Part shown: one piece after another, positions 14,871 through 22,450 of the stretch
Layout: each line of letters begins with the position of its first letter
Position numbering within the stretch: the first letter of the stretch is position 1
Source of the DNA: Candidatus Accumulibacter sp. UBA704
GTDB lineage: Bacteria > Pseudomonadota > Gammaproteobacteria > Burkholderiales > Rhodocyclaceae
Direction of reading: 5' to 3'
DNA length: 25,675 nt
Assembly: GCA_002304785.1 (NCBI GenBank)
Contig: DBMG01000071.1
Coordinates: 1 to 25,675, forward strand
Position numbers and translations under genes: made by a program
The notes under the pieces: model-generated
Databases searched by the model: none
Told to the model about the DNA's origin: nothing
Seen by the model: only the letters and a program-made list of their open reading frames with translations

Positions 14871-16361
14871 CTAGGCCCTGATCCGGGCGAAGTTGCGTTC
14901 GCTCGTGTCGATGCCGAACAGGGTGTCGCCAGCGGTACGGTAGGGGCGGTTCGTGTCGCGAATGCCGAGGTAGGCCTTCATGCTGGCCGCCGCACGGCGT
15001 CCGGCGCCCATCGCCTCGATCACAGTGGCGGCGCCGGTGACGATGTCGCCGCCAGCGAAGACGCCGGCCATCGACGTGGCCAGGTTTTCATCGGTATCGA
15101 TGTAGCCCCACTTGTTCAGGCGCAGCTTGCATGTCTGGCCCATGATCGGATTGGCGTTGGTGCCGATGGCATAAACGATGAGGTCGCATTCGAAATCGAA
15201 CTCGCTGCCGGGAACGGGCACCGGGCGGCGGCGGCCCGATGCGTCGGGTTCTCCGAGTTCCATGCGCACGCAACGCATGCCCATGACGTTGCCGTTACCG
15301 TCGTCGAGGATGGATACGGGGTTGGTCAGCCAGTGGAATTCGACGCCTTCCTCCTCGGCATGATGGATTTCCTCGGCGCGGGCCGGCGCCTCCTTGTGCG
15401 AGCGGCGGTAGATGCAGTAGACCTTTTCGGCGCCAAGGCGCAGCGACACGCGCATGGCGTCCATGGCAGTATTGCCGGCACCGACCACTGCCACGCGCTT
15501 GCCGATCGGCTGCGGCGTGTCGAAGTTGGGGAACTCCTTGGCACGCATCAGGTTGCAGCGCGTCAGCAGCTCGTTGGCCGAGAGCACGCCGTTCAGCGAG
15601 TCGCCGGGGATTCCGAGCATGGTCGGGTAGCCGGCACCGACGCCCACGAACACTGCGTCGTAGCCCATTTCCGAGATCATCTGCTCAAGGGTGAAAAGGC
15701 GTCCGACCAGTGTGTTGCATTCGAACTTGACGCCGAGCTTCCTGAGGTTGTTGATTTCTGCGTCGATCACCGGATTGGGCAGGCGGAAGTCCGGGATACC
15801 GTATTTCAGCACGCCGCCGGCCTGGTGGAAGGCTTCATAGACCGTGACGTCGCAACCGGCCTTGGCCATGTCTGCCGCGCAGGCCATGCCCGCCGGGCCG
15901 GAGCCGACAATGCCGACCTTGAAGTGGTTCGGCTCGATATAGGGAATATTGGCCCAGCCTTCCCGAATCGCCGTGTCGCCGACGAAGCGTTCCAGGCGAC
16001 CAATGGCCACTGCCTCGAGGGTTTGGCCCACCGTGCAAACGCCTTCGCACTGGTTCTCTTGCGGGCAGACGCGGCCGCAGATGGCGGGCAGCAGGCTGGT
16101 TTCGGTCAGGATGTCGTAGGCGCCGCGGATGTCCTTCTCGTTGATCTTGCGAATGAAGCCGGGAATGTTGATGCCCACCGGGCAGCCCGATACGCAGGGC
16201 TGATCAGGGCAGAACAGGCAGCGCTCGGATTCGCGCATTGCATCGTCGGGATGGTAGCCGCAGGCAACTTCCTCGAAATTCCTTGCACGTACCGCCGGAT
16301 CCTGTTCGCGCATCGGCGTGCGCTCCTGCGGGATGCTTCGTATTGTCCTTTTCTTCGCCAT
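14871..16361 (-). CDS. nfnB: NADPH-binding flavoprotein with two [4Fe-4S] clusters, NfnB / GltD family
   Basis: 496 aa. The N-terminal iron-sulfur region has eight cysteines in two groups: C48/C51/C56/C60 (CLFCPDQPCVSGC) and C95/C99/C105/C109 (CGRVCPQENQCEGVC). Then come an FAD fold (GIVGSGPAGMACAADMAKAG), an NADPH fold (VAVVGAGNTAMDAMRVSLRLGAE) and the closing FAD contact GVFAGGDIVTGAATVIEAMGAGRRAA. This matches NfnB and the homotetrameric glutamate-synthase small-subunit family. Because it follows an NfnA-like gene by 34 bp and precedes korAB, I read it as the NADP(H) half of a ferredoxin:NAD(P) transhydrogenase rather than a glutamate synthase subunit; no large gltB gene is nearby. In Thauera the third kor gene, as I recall, is of this family too. 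Confidence 0.88.
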   Translation of the reverse strand: MAKKRTIRSIPQERTPMREQDPAVRARNFEEVACGYHPDDAMRESERCLFCPDQPCVSGCPVGINIPGFIRKINEKDIRGAYDILTETSLLPAICGRVCPQENQCEGVCTVGQTLEAVAIGRLERFVGDTAIREGWANIPYIEPNHFKVGIVGSGPAGMACAADMAKAGCDVTVYEAFHQAGGVLKYGIPDFRLPNPVIDAEINNLRKLGVKFECNTLVGRLFTLEQMISEMGYDAVFVGVGAGYPTMLGIPGDSLNGVLSANELLTRCNLMRAKEFPNFDTPQPIGKRVAVVGAGNTAMDAMRVSLRLGAEKVYCIYRRSHKEAPARAEEIHHAEEEGVEFHWLTNPVSILDDGNGNVMGMRCVRMELGEPDASGRRRPVPVPGSEFDFECDLIVYAIGTNANPIMGQTCKLRLNKWGYIDTDENLATSMAGVFAGGDIVTGAATVIEAMGAGRRAAASMKAYLGIRDTNRPYRTAGDTLFGIDTSERNFARIRA

Positions 16362-16395
16362 GAATGTTTACCGTGTCCTGAAACGTTGAGAAGAC

Positions 16396-17280
16396 CTACT
16401 TGGTTTTTGCGGCATCGACGGCATTGTCGATCGACTTCTGCATCCGACAGCCTTTTTCCCAGTGGTCGAGCGCCATCCGCTCTTCCTTTGTGTAGCGGCG
16501 CAGGCGGGTCATCAGGTCGTCGAAATCGACCAGGTGGCCGTCGAAGTCCGGACCGTCGACGCAGGCGAACTTGACCTGGTCGCCGATTTTCACGCGGCAG
16601 CCGCCGCACATCCCGGTGCCGTCGACCATTATCGGGTTCAGGCTGACCATGGTCTTGATCTTGTAGGGGCGGGTGGTTTCGGCGCAGCTCTTCATCATGA
16701 TGGGCGGGCCGATGGCCACAACTTCATCAATGTCGGGGTGCTTCTTGATGGCCTGTTCGATACCGGCGGTCACTCGTCCGTGCAGTCCGACGGAACCGTC
16801 GTCGCTGCAAATGATCAGCTCATCGCAGATGGCCCTGAACTTGTCTTCCCAGAACACCAGATCCTTGGTGCGGAAGCCGATGACGCCGATTACGTAAGCG
16901 CCGCTTTCCTTGAGCGCGCGCGCTTGCGGATAGACCGGCGCGACGCCGAGGCCGCCGCCGACGCAGACGACCTTCTTGGCATGGGAATCCGGCGTGGGGA
17001 TGCCCATCGGCCCGACCAAACCGTACAGCGATGTGCCTACCTTGCATTGCTGTTGCATCTGCCGGGTCGTCTTGCCGACAGCCTGGACCACGAGGGTGAC
17101 TGTCCCCTTTTCCCGGTCGAAGTCGGCAATGGTCAGCGGTACACGCTCGCCGTGCTCGTTGAGCATCACGATGACGAACTGCCCTGGCTTGGCCGCCTTG
17201 GCCATCAGCGGATGGCGGACCTCCAGCAGGTAGGTGACGTCGGAAAAATCTTCGCGCTTTACGATTTCAAAATTTGACAT
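16396..17280 (-). CDS. nfnA: NfnA-like FAD/[2Fe-2S] NAD(H)-binding subunit
   Basis: 294 aa, ferredoxin-NADP reductase-type fold: FAD-binding barrel (about 1-98), NAD-binding domain (about 99-215, with VVCVGGGLGVAPVYPQARAL and AIGPPIMMKSCAE), then a C-terminal [2Fe-2S] loop. The cluster ligands D220, C225, C228 and C240 keep the D-x4-C-x2-C-x11-C spacing of the unusual Asp-ligated cluster of Thermotoga NfnA, a strong family mark. A PyrK-like role is less likely since no pyrD is present. The subunit exchanges electrons with NADH and hands them to the NfnB-like partner. It is the first gene of the operon, behind a long leader (17281 to about 17490). Confidence 0.88.
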   Translation of the reverse strand: MSNFEIVKREDFSDVTYLLEVRHPLMAKAAKPGQFVIVMLNEHGERVPLTIADFDREKGTVTLVVQAVGKTTRQMQQQCKVGTSLYGLVGPMGIPTPDSHAKKVVCVGGGLGVAPVYPQARALKESGAYVIGVIGFRTKDLVFWEDKFRAICDELIICSDDGSVGLHGRVTAGIEQAIKKHPDIDEVVAIGPPIMMKSCAETTRPYKIKTMVSLNPIMVDGTGMCGGCRVKIGDQVKFACVDGPDFDGHLVDFDDLMTRLRRYTKEERMALDHWEKGCRMQKSIDNAVDAAKTK

Positions 17281-17347
17281 AGGCGGTGCTCTCGAACCCG
17301 GCTTGCGCCGGTGGTTGGAACGGACAGGGGAAGGGAAAACGGGAACG

Positions 17348-17369
17348 GAAGCAACCGTGAGGTTGCTTC
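17348..17369 (-). repeat. Perfect 9-bp stem hairpin in the nfn-kor leader
   Basis: GAAGCAACC (17348-17356) and GGTTGCTTC (17361-17369) form a perfect stem with a 4-nt loop, 68-90 bp upstream of the nfnA start. On the minus strand it is followed by a pyrimidine-rich run (TTCCCGTTTTCCCTTCCCC) rather than a clean T-tract. It could be an attenuator, a protein or RNA-binding site, or an mRNA stabiliser. Confidence 0.45.
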
Positions 17370-17493
17370 GATGAGGCTGGAGAAGACGATCGTTTCTTTA
17401 GACACGAGTTGGATTTGCCTTTGATGTCTGACCCGATTATCGAAACGCATTTCAATAATACCGGCCACTGTCACAGGCAGCGTGATCAATGAC

Positions 17494-17550
17494 CTTCAGG
17501 AATCAACCTTGCGTCGTCTTGTGTTTTTTATGTCCGACGCAACCCTGAAG
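17494..17550. repeat. Two-part inverted repeat, possible structured RNA or operator
   Basis: CTTCAGG (17494-17500) pairs with CCTGAAG (17544-17550), and inside it TTGCGTCG (17509-17516) pairs with CGACGCAA (17535-17542). They are separated by an asymmetric internal loop (8 nt against 1 nt) and an 18-nt apical loop containing TTTTTT. Fifteen perfect base pairs in a 57-bp non-coding span is more than expected by chance. Confidence 0.4.
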
Positions 17551-17825
17551 TCCACCGGCTCCCATATCTAATGCAGGCCAGTCTATTGCGATGCGAAACA
17601 GGCGTATTTTTAATTGCTATTTACAGGGGTAGCAAATGAAAGATAGTCACTAGATTGTTCTGTTTTTGAATCAATGAGAGATTTGGAGGCGAAATCCGGC
17701 AGAGGAAAAAGGTGCGAAATGGAAGTGCTTTCCGATAAGTTTATATTTAACAATTAGTTATGTAATTGCTAACGGCAGCCGCGTCACGAATTCCTGTTTC
17801 AACCGCAACCAATCTGCCAAAATGC

Positions 17826-17853
17826 TTGGCTATAAATTATAAAGTGCTAATAT
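17826..17853 (+). promoter_or_regulatory. Sigma-70-like promoter for the DUF4395 gene
   Basis: TTGGCT (17826-17831) and TAATAT (17848-17853) are separated by 16 bp in AT-rich DNA, about 27 bp before the ATG at 17881. A short leader then carries TGAGGT as the ribosome site. Confidence 0.4.
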
Positions 17854-17880
17854 ACAGATATAACGGTATATGAGGTTTCC

Positions 17881-18303
17881 ATGCTTCGTTTCGACATCGC
17901 CCCGGTTTGTTCCAATGCCTATCGCTTTCAAGCGGCAATGAGTTTTACGATCGCCGCGCTCTATCTGTTCACTCCCTGGAAGTGGGTGGCTTTCATTCTG
18001 GCCATCGGCGGATTCATCCGCGGTTTCGTGTCGCCGCATAGGTGCCTGTCCTACAAGGTATTCGAGAAGGCAACCGCGCGGCTGAAGTGGGTCAAGAAGG
18101 TTAATGCCGGGTCGAAGATGTTTGCCGACAAAATCGCCTTCGTCGCCGGTAGTGTCATGGCCGCCACGTGGTTGGCCGATTCGTCGATCGGCAACATTCC
18201 GGCGACGGCAATTCTGATCTTTGCTTTCCTCGATCTGGCGACGGGATTCTGTGCTGCCTGCTGGGCTTACGCGGCGTGGTATCGGATGCGCGGGATCGCC
18301 TAG
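17881..18303 (+). CDS. DUF4395-family membrane protein
   Basis: 140-aa integral membrane protein that fits DUF4395, a family of unknown function. It opens with a soluble MLRFDIAPVCSNAYRFQA. It has hydrophobic segments at about 18-32, 36-50, 86-100 and 108-132, and the family-typical cysteine-rich helix GFCAACWAY near the end. A conserved-looking polar stretch (SPHRCLSYKVFEKATARL) lies between the helix pairs. In other genomes DUF4395 genes often sit near thioredoxin or sulfur-transfer genes, but none is seen here. It ends 15 bp from the end of the convergent receiver-domain gene with no clear terminator between them. Confidence 0.85.
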   Translation: MLRFDIAPVCSNAYRFQAAMSFTIAALYLFTPWKWVAFILAIGGFIRGFVSPHRCLSYKVFEKATARLKWVKKVNAGSKMFADKIAFVAGSVMAATWLADSSIGNIPATAILIFAFLDLATGFCAACWAYAAWYRMRGIA

Positions 18304-18318
18304 CGTCCTGTTGGCCGT

Positions 18319-19062
18319 TCAGGCAGTGATCTCGACGCCTCCGCCGATGATGAACAGGTCAACGGCCAGACTGTCGCCTCGTTTGACGGCCGCTGAAAAT
18401 TGCTCCTGGCTGAAATACTGCAATCCCATCAGCGTCAGTTGATTCCGCGCTTCCAGGGGCGTCATGCGGGCGATCATTTCATTCGGAAGGTTGGCATTCC
18501 TCTGAATGGTGCCGAAGGTAGCCGGAGCCGCTTGTTCACTTATTGCAGCGGTTGCTGAATCAAGTTGAGGAAGCTTGCCCACGTTGACCAGCGATTCCAT
18601 GCGTGCGAATACTTCATGCCGTGAAAAAGGCTTCTTCATAAAATCGTCGGCGCCGATGCGCTTGGCGTAGAACTGCTCGGTGGCCTGTTCGTTGCCGCTG
18701 ATCATGATGATCGGAGTGAGCCGCGCCAGAGGATCGCGGCGTATCAGGCGCAGGGCGGCGAATCCGTTCATGCCCGGCAATACGATATCCAGGAAGACAA
18801 GGTCAGGGTTTTCGCGGCGTACCGCTTCGATTCCCGTTTCAGCGTCCGGCGTCGCGCTGATGCTGCATCCGGCCGATCTGAGAATTGCGCTGAGGGAGGC
18901 GACGATGGTTGCGGAATCGTCGATGATCAGGACTCTTCGCCCTTTGTGACTCAGGCGCTTGCTGCGTCGCCTTTCTGGCACATTCGGTTTGGCGGCATCG
19001 CTACTTGCGGGCGGGGCATCTTTTTTGTTCAGGATGGATTTGATCTGCTTGAAGATGCTCAT
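18319..19062 (-). CDS. Receiver-domain protein with short ankyrin-like C-terminal tail
   Basis: 247 aa from the ATG at 19062, which has a GGCGAG motif upstream; the frame's 31 extra upstream residues look non-coding. A basic N-terminal tail (1-42) leads to a complete CheY-like receiver (about 43-160) with D48/D49 acids, phospho-acceptor D92 in VFLDIVLPGMNG, and a KKPFS lysine. There is no DNA-binding or enzymatic output domain. Instead, residues about 205-247 (LTLMGLQYFSQEQFSAAVKRGDSLAVDLFIIGGGVEITA) resemble the first helix pair of an ankyrin repeat array, which stops after one unit. It may act as a single-domain adaptor, or be the remnant of a longer receiver-ankyrin protein. No kinase gene is adjacent. 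Confidence 0.8.
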   Translation of the reverse strand: MSIFKQIKSILNKKDAPPASSDAAKPNVPERRRSKRLSHKGRRVLIIDDSATIVASLSAILRSAGCSISATPDAETGIEAVRRENPDLVFLDIVLPGMNGFAALRLIRRDPLARLTPIIMISGNEQATEQFYAKRIGADDFMKKPFSRHEVFARMESLVNVGKLPQLDSATAAISEQAAPATFGTIQRNANLPNEMIARMTPLEARNQLTLMGLQYFSQEQFSAAVKRGDSLAVDLFIIGGGVEITA

Positions 19063-19529
19063 GCTGTTGTTCTCGCCTCGCCGATGAATTCTGATTGTCT
19101 CGACTTCTTCCCGTGGCAAGTATAAGTGAATTGGTGGAAACAATGGCCGGTGCATATGGAACCGGCATCGTGCTCTACTGCCGCGTTCGGCAAATGGCGC
19201 TGGCGTGCTGGAAACGCTATCTGCTACGGGAGTTCAGGTGCTTGAGCAGATCTGTGATCTGCTCGACGAGGGAAATCTCCAGTGAGGCAGGAAATGGGCA
19301 ACTTCATCGGAGGCTTGTGTGGCGGCCGAGGTGAGGCTTGAGGCTTGGCTGTGCTTTCCGGGGCCGACCGGCAGTTTCAACAGATTAGCCGCCGAGCGAT
19401 AGTCATGAATTGCCGATCTGGAACGAACTGCGGCGATCGTAGAAAGACTCTACAAATCGAACGGGGTGCTGCACGGCTTGGCGAACTGCCACTGGCCGGC
19501 GCACCCCGCGAGGGTCTGGGGAACGTCGC
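19063..19529. other. 467-bp stretch without a supported gene
   Basis: Open frames on both strands are short and lack ribosome sites and family features. The one visible structure is a perfect hairpin at 19244-19264. The receiver gene's promoter should lie near 19070-19160. Confidence 0.5.
19244..19264. repeat. Perfect 9-bp inverted repeat
   Basis: GAGCAGATC (19244-19252) and GATCTGCTC (19256-19264) flank TGT. No T-tract follows on either strand, so it is not an intrinsic terminator. It could be an operator, or chance within a decayed coding remnant. Confidence 0.4.
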
Positions 19530-19679
19530 TTAAGCTGCGTCGGCCACAAAAACGGTCATGCCGACGACGCGGATGCCAGCGTATTTCGATTCGTTCCTGG
19601 CAATCCAGGTATCAACCCCATCCAGCGTCAGGTTTGCAGCGAGGACTTGCCCGGTCCGCTTATTCACAACGGAGTACAT
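19530..19679 (-). CDS. Small 49-aa protein of unknown function
   Basis: Begins MYSVVNKRTGQVLAANLTLD and ends FVADAA. It looks like a compact beta-rich soluble protein and I do not recognise the family. Supporting evidence: an AAAGGA ribosome site seven bases before the ATG at 19679, a balanced amino-acid composition with no low-complexity run, and position in an otherwise empty region. It may be a conserved small protein missed by length cut-offs, or an exported fragment of a mobile region. It lies downstream of a strong minus-strand terminator (19816-19849), so it needs its own promoter. Confidence 0.55.
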   Translation of the reverse strand: MYSVVNKRTGQVLAANLTLDGVDTWIARNESKYAGIRVVGMTVFVADAA

Positions 19680-19815
19680 TGTTCAATCCTTTCATCTGAG
19701 TTGATAAGCTGTTCAACAATAGCCGCTGTGCGTCCCTCGTGCTGGTCCGGCCCGCCATCTGCTGTTACTGCCCGGCAGGCTTTGCTCCGTGTCTTTCATC
19801 CCTGACCGGTTCGTC

Positions 19816-19849
19816 AAAAAAAAATCCCACACCGGTTCGGCATGGGATT
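19816..19849 (-). terminator. Rho-independent terminator after the hydrolase-muramidase operon
   Basis: On the minus strand, AATCCCA (19849-19843) pairs with TGGGATT (19829-19823), with further CCG/CGG pairing inside, followed by seven more Ts. It lies about 120-195 bp downstream of the muramidase gene and the small ORF after it. Confidence 0.8.
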
Positions 19850-19969
19850 CAAAATCCCATCATTGGCGATGGGTCAGGGAGGGTCAAACATTGTCAGCGG
19901 GGGACGCTGAAGCAACGTTACGAATCTTAGTAGCCTGGCCGTCGCAAGTCTGTTTGGCTTGTGCAGTCT

Positions 19970-20047
19970 TTACGTAACAGATTGTAATCGTTCATCGAGG
20001 CGATACGGAGAGGCTCGCGATCCTTGCGGAAAATAGTCTCCGGTCAT
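19970..20047 (-). CDS. Possible 25-aa ORF overlapping the muramidase stop
   Basis: The ATG overlaps the muramidase TGA by 4 nt (ATGA), the commonest form of translational coupling. The peptide MTGDYFPQGSRASPYRLDER... is short and polar and has no known family. It could be a real coupled microprotein, or the frame-shifted tail of a formerly longer muramidase. Low confidence. Confidence 0.28.
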   Translation of the reverse strand: MTGDYFPQGSRASPYRLDERLQSVT

Positions 20048-20859
20048 GGTTGCAGGCCGGCCTTTTTGCACAGGGCGATGTAGCAAGGGCCGTCGAGATC
20101 GCTGCCGGGGGGCAGTCCCGCCTGCAGCCGGAAACTGTTGAGCGCGTTGCGGGTGCGTTGCCCTATTACGCCATCGATCTTGCCCGGAGAGAAGCCGAGG
20201 TAGAGCAGGGCCATCTGGGCAGCCCGCAATTGCAGATTGGGCAGCGACCCCGAGGCCAGCCGGACATAGGCCTGCTCCAGCTTCACGTCGTACTGATTCT
20301 GGGCATAGGCGGGACCATTGTATCCACGGGCGAATGCCGCCCAGTCGCGGCGCAGTAATGCCTTGTGCAGGTTCTGGGAGCGCAGAAAACCGGCCATGGC
20401 CAGAATCTGGGCATCCTCGCCGTCGCGCATCGCCTGAACCATCGCTTCTGCCGAATCGAATCCGGCCAGCCGCGCGTTGAAGCCCATGATCTGTCCGAGT
20501 CCCCACGAAGCGGAGTGCAGGGCAGGCTCTGGACCCAGACCCTGGGTGGCGCACAGTGCGAGCGCTTCCTCCAGTTTGGCGTACTGGGTGGCGAGGCTGC
20601 CGTAACCACCCTGCGGGCCCGAAAGATGCGGGGCTGTCTGGTTGAAGCGCCCTTGCGTCTCACGCCGGAAAATATGCCGCTCGAACAGGATTTGCGGCCG
20701 GCCGTCGACGCGGAATCCGCAACCCTGCGTCACGCCGGAGGTTTCGACGTCGACCACGGCCCAGATCACGGCCGCTTCTGCGGGTTGCAGCCCAAGGTGC
20801 CCGAGCGCCAGGCCGAGCCCGGTTGACGATAAGGGTTGCCGTTTGCCAATGAATTCCAT
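20044..20859 (-). CDS. N-acetylmuramidase-family peptidoglycan hydrolase with C-terminal peptidoglycan-binding domain
   Basis: 271 aa from the second ATG of an ATGATG pair (20859), six bases after AAGGAG; 20862 is the alternative. The catalytic domain (about 25-190) fits the DUF3380/N-acetylmuramidase family known from phage endolysins. It has AVVDVETSG and the FRVDGRPQILFERHIF signature, GGYG, SASWGLGQIMGFN and FARGYNGPAYAQNQYD. The C-terminal part (about 200-271; LRAAQMALLYLGFSPGKIDGVIGQRTRNALNSFRLQAGL) is a PG_binding_1 domain. Phage relatives often carry that domain at the N-terminus. There is no signal peptide, so export would need a holin, a type VI system or similar; none is visible. 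It is 13 bp after the hydrolase gene and its ribosome site overlaps that gene's stop. Confidence 0.88.
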   Translation of the reverse strand: MEFIGKRQPLSSTGLGLALGHLGLQPAEAAVIWAVVDVETSGVTQGCGFRVDGRPQILFERHIFRRETQGRFNQTAPHLSGPQGGYGSLATQYAKLEEALALCATQGLGPEPALHSASWGLGQIMGFNARLAGFDSAEAMVQAMRDGEDAQILAMAGFLRSQNLHKALLRRDWAAFARGYNGPAYAQNQYDVKLEQAYVRLASGSLPNLQLRAAQMALLYLGFSPGKIDGVIGQRTRNALNSFRLQAGLPPGSDLDGPCYIALCKKAGLQP

Positions 20860-20872
20860 CATGTTCTCCTTC

Positions 20873-22450
20873 CTACTCCCACGTGCGCACTTCGATGTGC
20901 AACTTGCCGGTAATGCCCGGGCGCGTCTTCTGCGCCACGGGAATGTCGAAGGCCAGTGCCGAACCGTCGGGCAGCGTGTAAATCGGCGCCTCCTTGCCCG
21001 GTCGTCCCGGATTGTCTTCCTGGTAGCCGTACTTGATCCGCCAGCCCGAGGGGGTGGATGTGTCGGGAAAAGCTTCAAGCAGAACCAACTGGCGCAGGAT
21101 GTAGCCGCCTTCATAGTGGCGTTTCATGAACATTACGCCATCCACTTCGTAGTCGGGAACGAGGACTATAAGGTCGAAAGCGAAACTGACCGAGCCGGAC
21201 GCCTTGACGCTCTTGCTCGGGTCGAGGAAAACCGAGAAAAGATGCGGGCTGCGTTGGCGGTTGGGGGCTCGTGCAGTACCCGGCTGGCCGGGGAATAACT
21301 CGTCGTAGGTGCGGAAGATCGCCGAGTTTTCCCGCGCTTCGCGCCGGGTCATCTGCCATTGGCAGCCGCGCACGCTGACGGCGACCTCGAATTGATAGGC
21401 TGCGCGAACCAATTTGCCCGCCTGATGTTCCTTCGCGACTTCGACGGGAAGCGAAACGTCGTCGATGTCGAGGGAACCGTCGACACGTAGTGCGCCAAAC
21501 AGGAAGCGGGTGAGGTTCTGGTAGCCTTCTTCCGAGTTGACGATGCCATAGTGCCCGGAATGACTGCGGTGCACGAAAGCCCGCGGTGATGTGATGTCTC
21601 TGCCGTCCGGACCCGGGCCATGCGTGGTGGCGTTTTCGATGCGCACCAGTCCGTCGCTGGCTTCGCCGGCCGCCCATGAGGACAGCCCGCCAGCAACGGC
21701 GTAGTCTCGTGCGTTGGTGCCGACCAGGTTGAAGATGCGCTCGGGAGGGAAGTTGCGCACAATCGAGACGTCGTCACCAACGGGCAGGGCCAGATAGCCG
21801 GCCATCCGTTCCCGGTTGAAGTTATTGACGTCGCCGAAGGACAGCCAGCCCGGAATGTTACGCACGATGCGCATGTCGATGCCATTGTGCGGGGTGGCGT
21901 ACGTGAATACCTTGTCGACCGCGCGCCTTGCTTCCTCGGATCCGATCTTCGGATTCTGCAGGAAGGCCCGGCAGACTAGCCCGCCCATGGAATGCGCCAC
22001 CAGATACACCTTGAAATTGTCAGGCGTAACGCCGTTTTTCGGATTGGCGCAGACCTTGTCGCGCAGGCGCAGGATCAGCGTGTCGAGTCCCCGCGCAAAA
22101 TGTTCGATCGGCGGCGTGTCACCGCTGCCAAAGTCCTTGCTCGCCTCGTCGTAGTAGCGATGGATGACGATGCAGCGGTAGGGGATCGGCCGGTCCGGCC
22201 GATCGTTGGCAACCAGATCTTCTCCGTCCTCGAAGACGTCGTGGTAGTCGTGATCGTTCATTAGTCGGACCAGCGGCGATTCGAAAAAGAAGCGCTTGAT
22301 CTCGCCGGTCCACACCATTCGCGACTTGGTCGAGCCGATGTTGAAACCCATGTAGGGATCGGCCACGGTTTCCCCAATTTCGCCCTGCGTCGCGGCGAAG
22401 CCGCGCACGTAGACGATTGGATGAAACGGGTGGTGCGGGCTTGCGGACAT
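20873..22450 (-). CDS. Lipase-like alpha/beta hydrolase
   Basis: 525 aa from the ATG at 22450, with an AGGAGG site six bases upstream; a longer frame to 22588 has no such site. The N-terminal two thirds is an alpha/beta hydrolase: a first strand PIVYVRGFAATQGEI, nucleophile S154 in YLVAHSMGGLVCRAF, YATPHNGIDM after it, and a candidate catalytic histidine in HRSHSGHYGIVNSEEGY. The C-terminal part (about 375-525) is predicted beta-rich and unlike common lipase tails. It likely cleaves a lipid or other ester. No signal peptide is seen. Co-expression with a muramidase makes an envelope-directed pair, reminiscent of secreted antibacterial effectors or lysis enzymes; that is inference. Substrate is not readable from sequence. 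Confidence 0.82.
   Translation of the reverse strand: MSASPHHPFHPIVYVRGFAATQGEIGETVADPYMGFNIGSTKSRMVWTGEIKRFFFESPLVRLMNDHDYHDVFEDGEDLVANDRPDRPIPYRCIVIHRYYDEASKDFGSGDTPPIEHFARGLDTLILRLRDKVCANPKNGVTPDNFKVYLVAHSMGGLVCRAFLQNPKIGSEEARRAVDKVFTYATPHNGIDMRIVRNIPGWLSFGDVNNFNRERMAGYLALPVGDDVSIVRNFPPERIFNLVGTNARDYAVAGGLSSWAAGEASDGLVRIENATTHGPGPDGRDITSPRAFVHRSHSGHYGIVNSEEGYQNLTRFLFGALRVDGSLDIDDVSLPVEVAKEHQAGKLVRAAYQFEVAVSVRGCQWQMTRREARENSAIFRTYDELFPGQPGTARAPNRQRSPHLFSVFLDPSKSVKASGSVSFAFDLIVLVPDYEVDGVMFMKRHYEGGYILRQLVLLEAFPDTSTPSGWRIKYGYQEDNPGRPGKEAPIYTLPDGSALAFDIPVAQKTRPGITGKLHIEVRTWE

Larger units (their letters stand above)
17281..17880. other. 600-bp intergenic region between two divergent genes
   Basis: No credible coding sequence is seen. 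It is AT-richer than its surroundings toward the right end. It holds a perfect hairpin (17348-17369) in the leader of the nfn-kor operon, a two-part inverted repeat (17494-17550), and a sigma-70-like promoter for the DUF4395 gene. Promoters for the leftward operon must also lie here, but I could not fix one confidently. Confidence 0.6.

Noticed and set aside
14595..16574. 659-codon open frame antisense to the nfnB-like gene and neighbours
   Set aside because: The opposite strand encodes recognisable NfnB, KorA and NfnA residues; the antisense frame has no family motifs and arises from GC-rich third positions.
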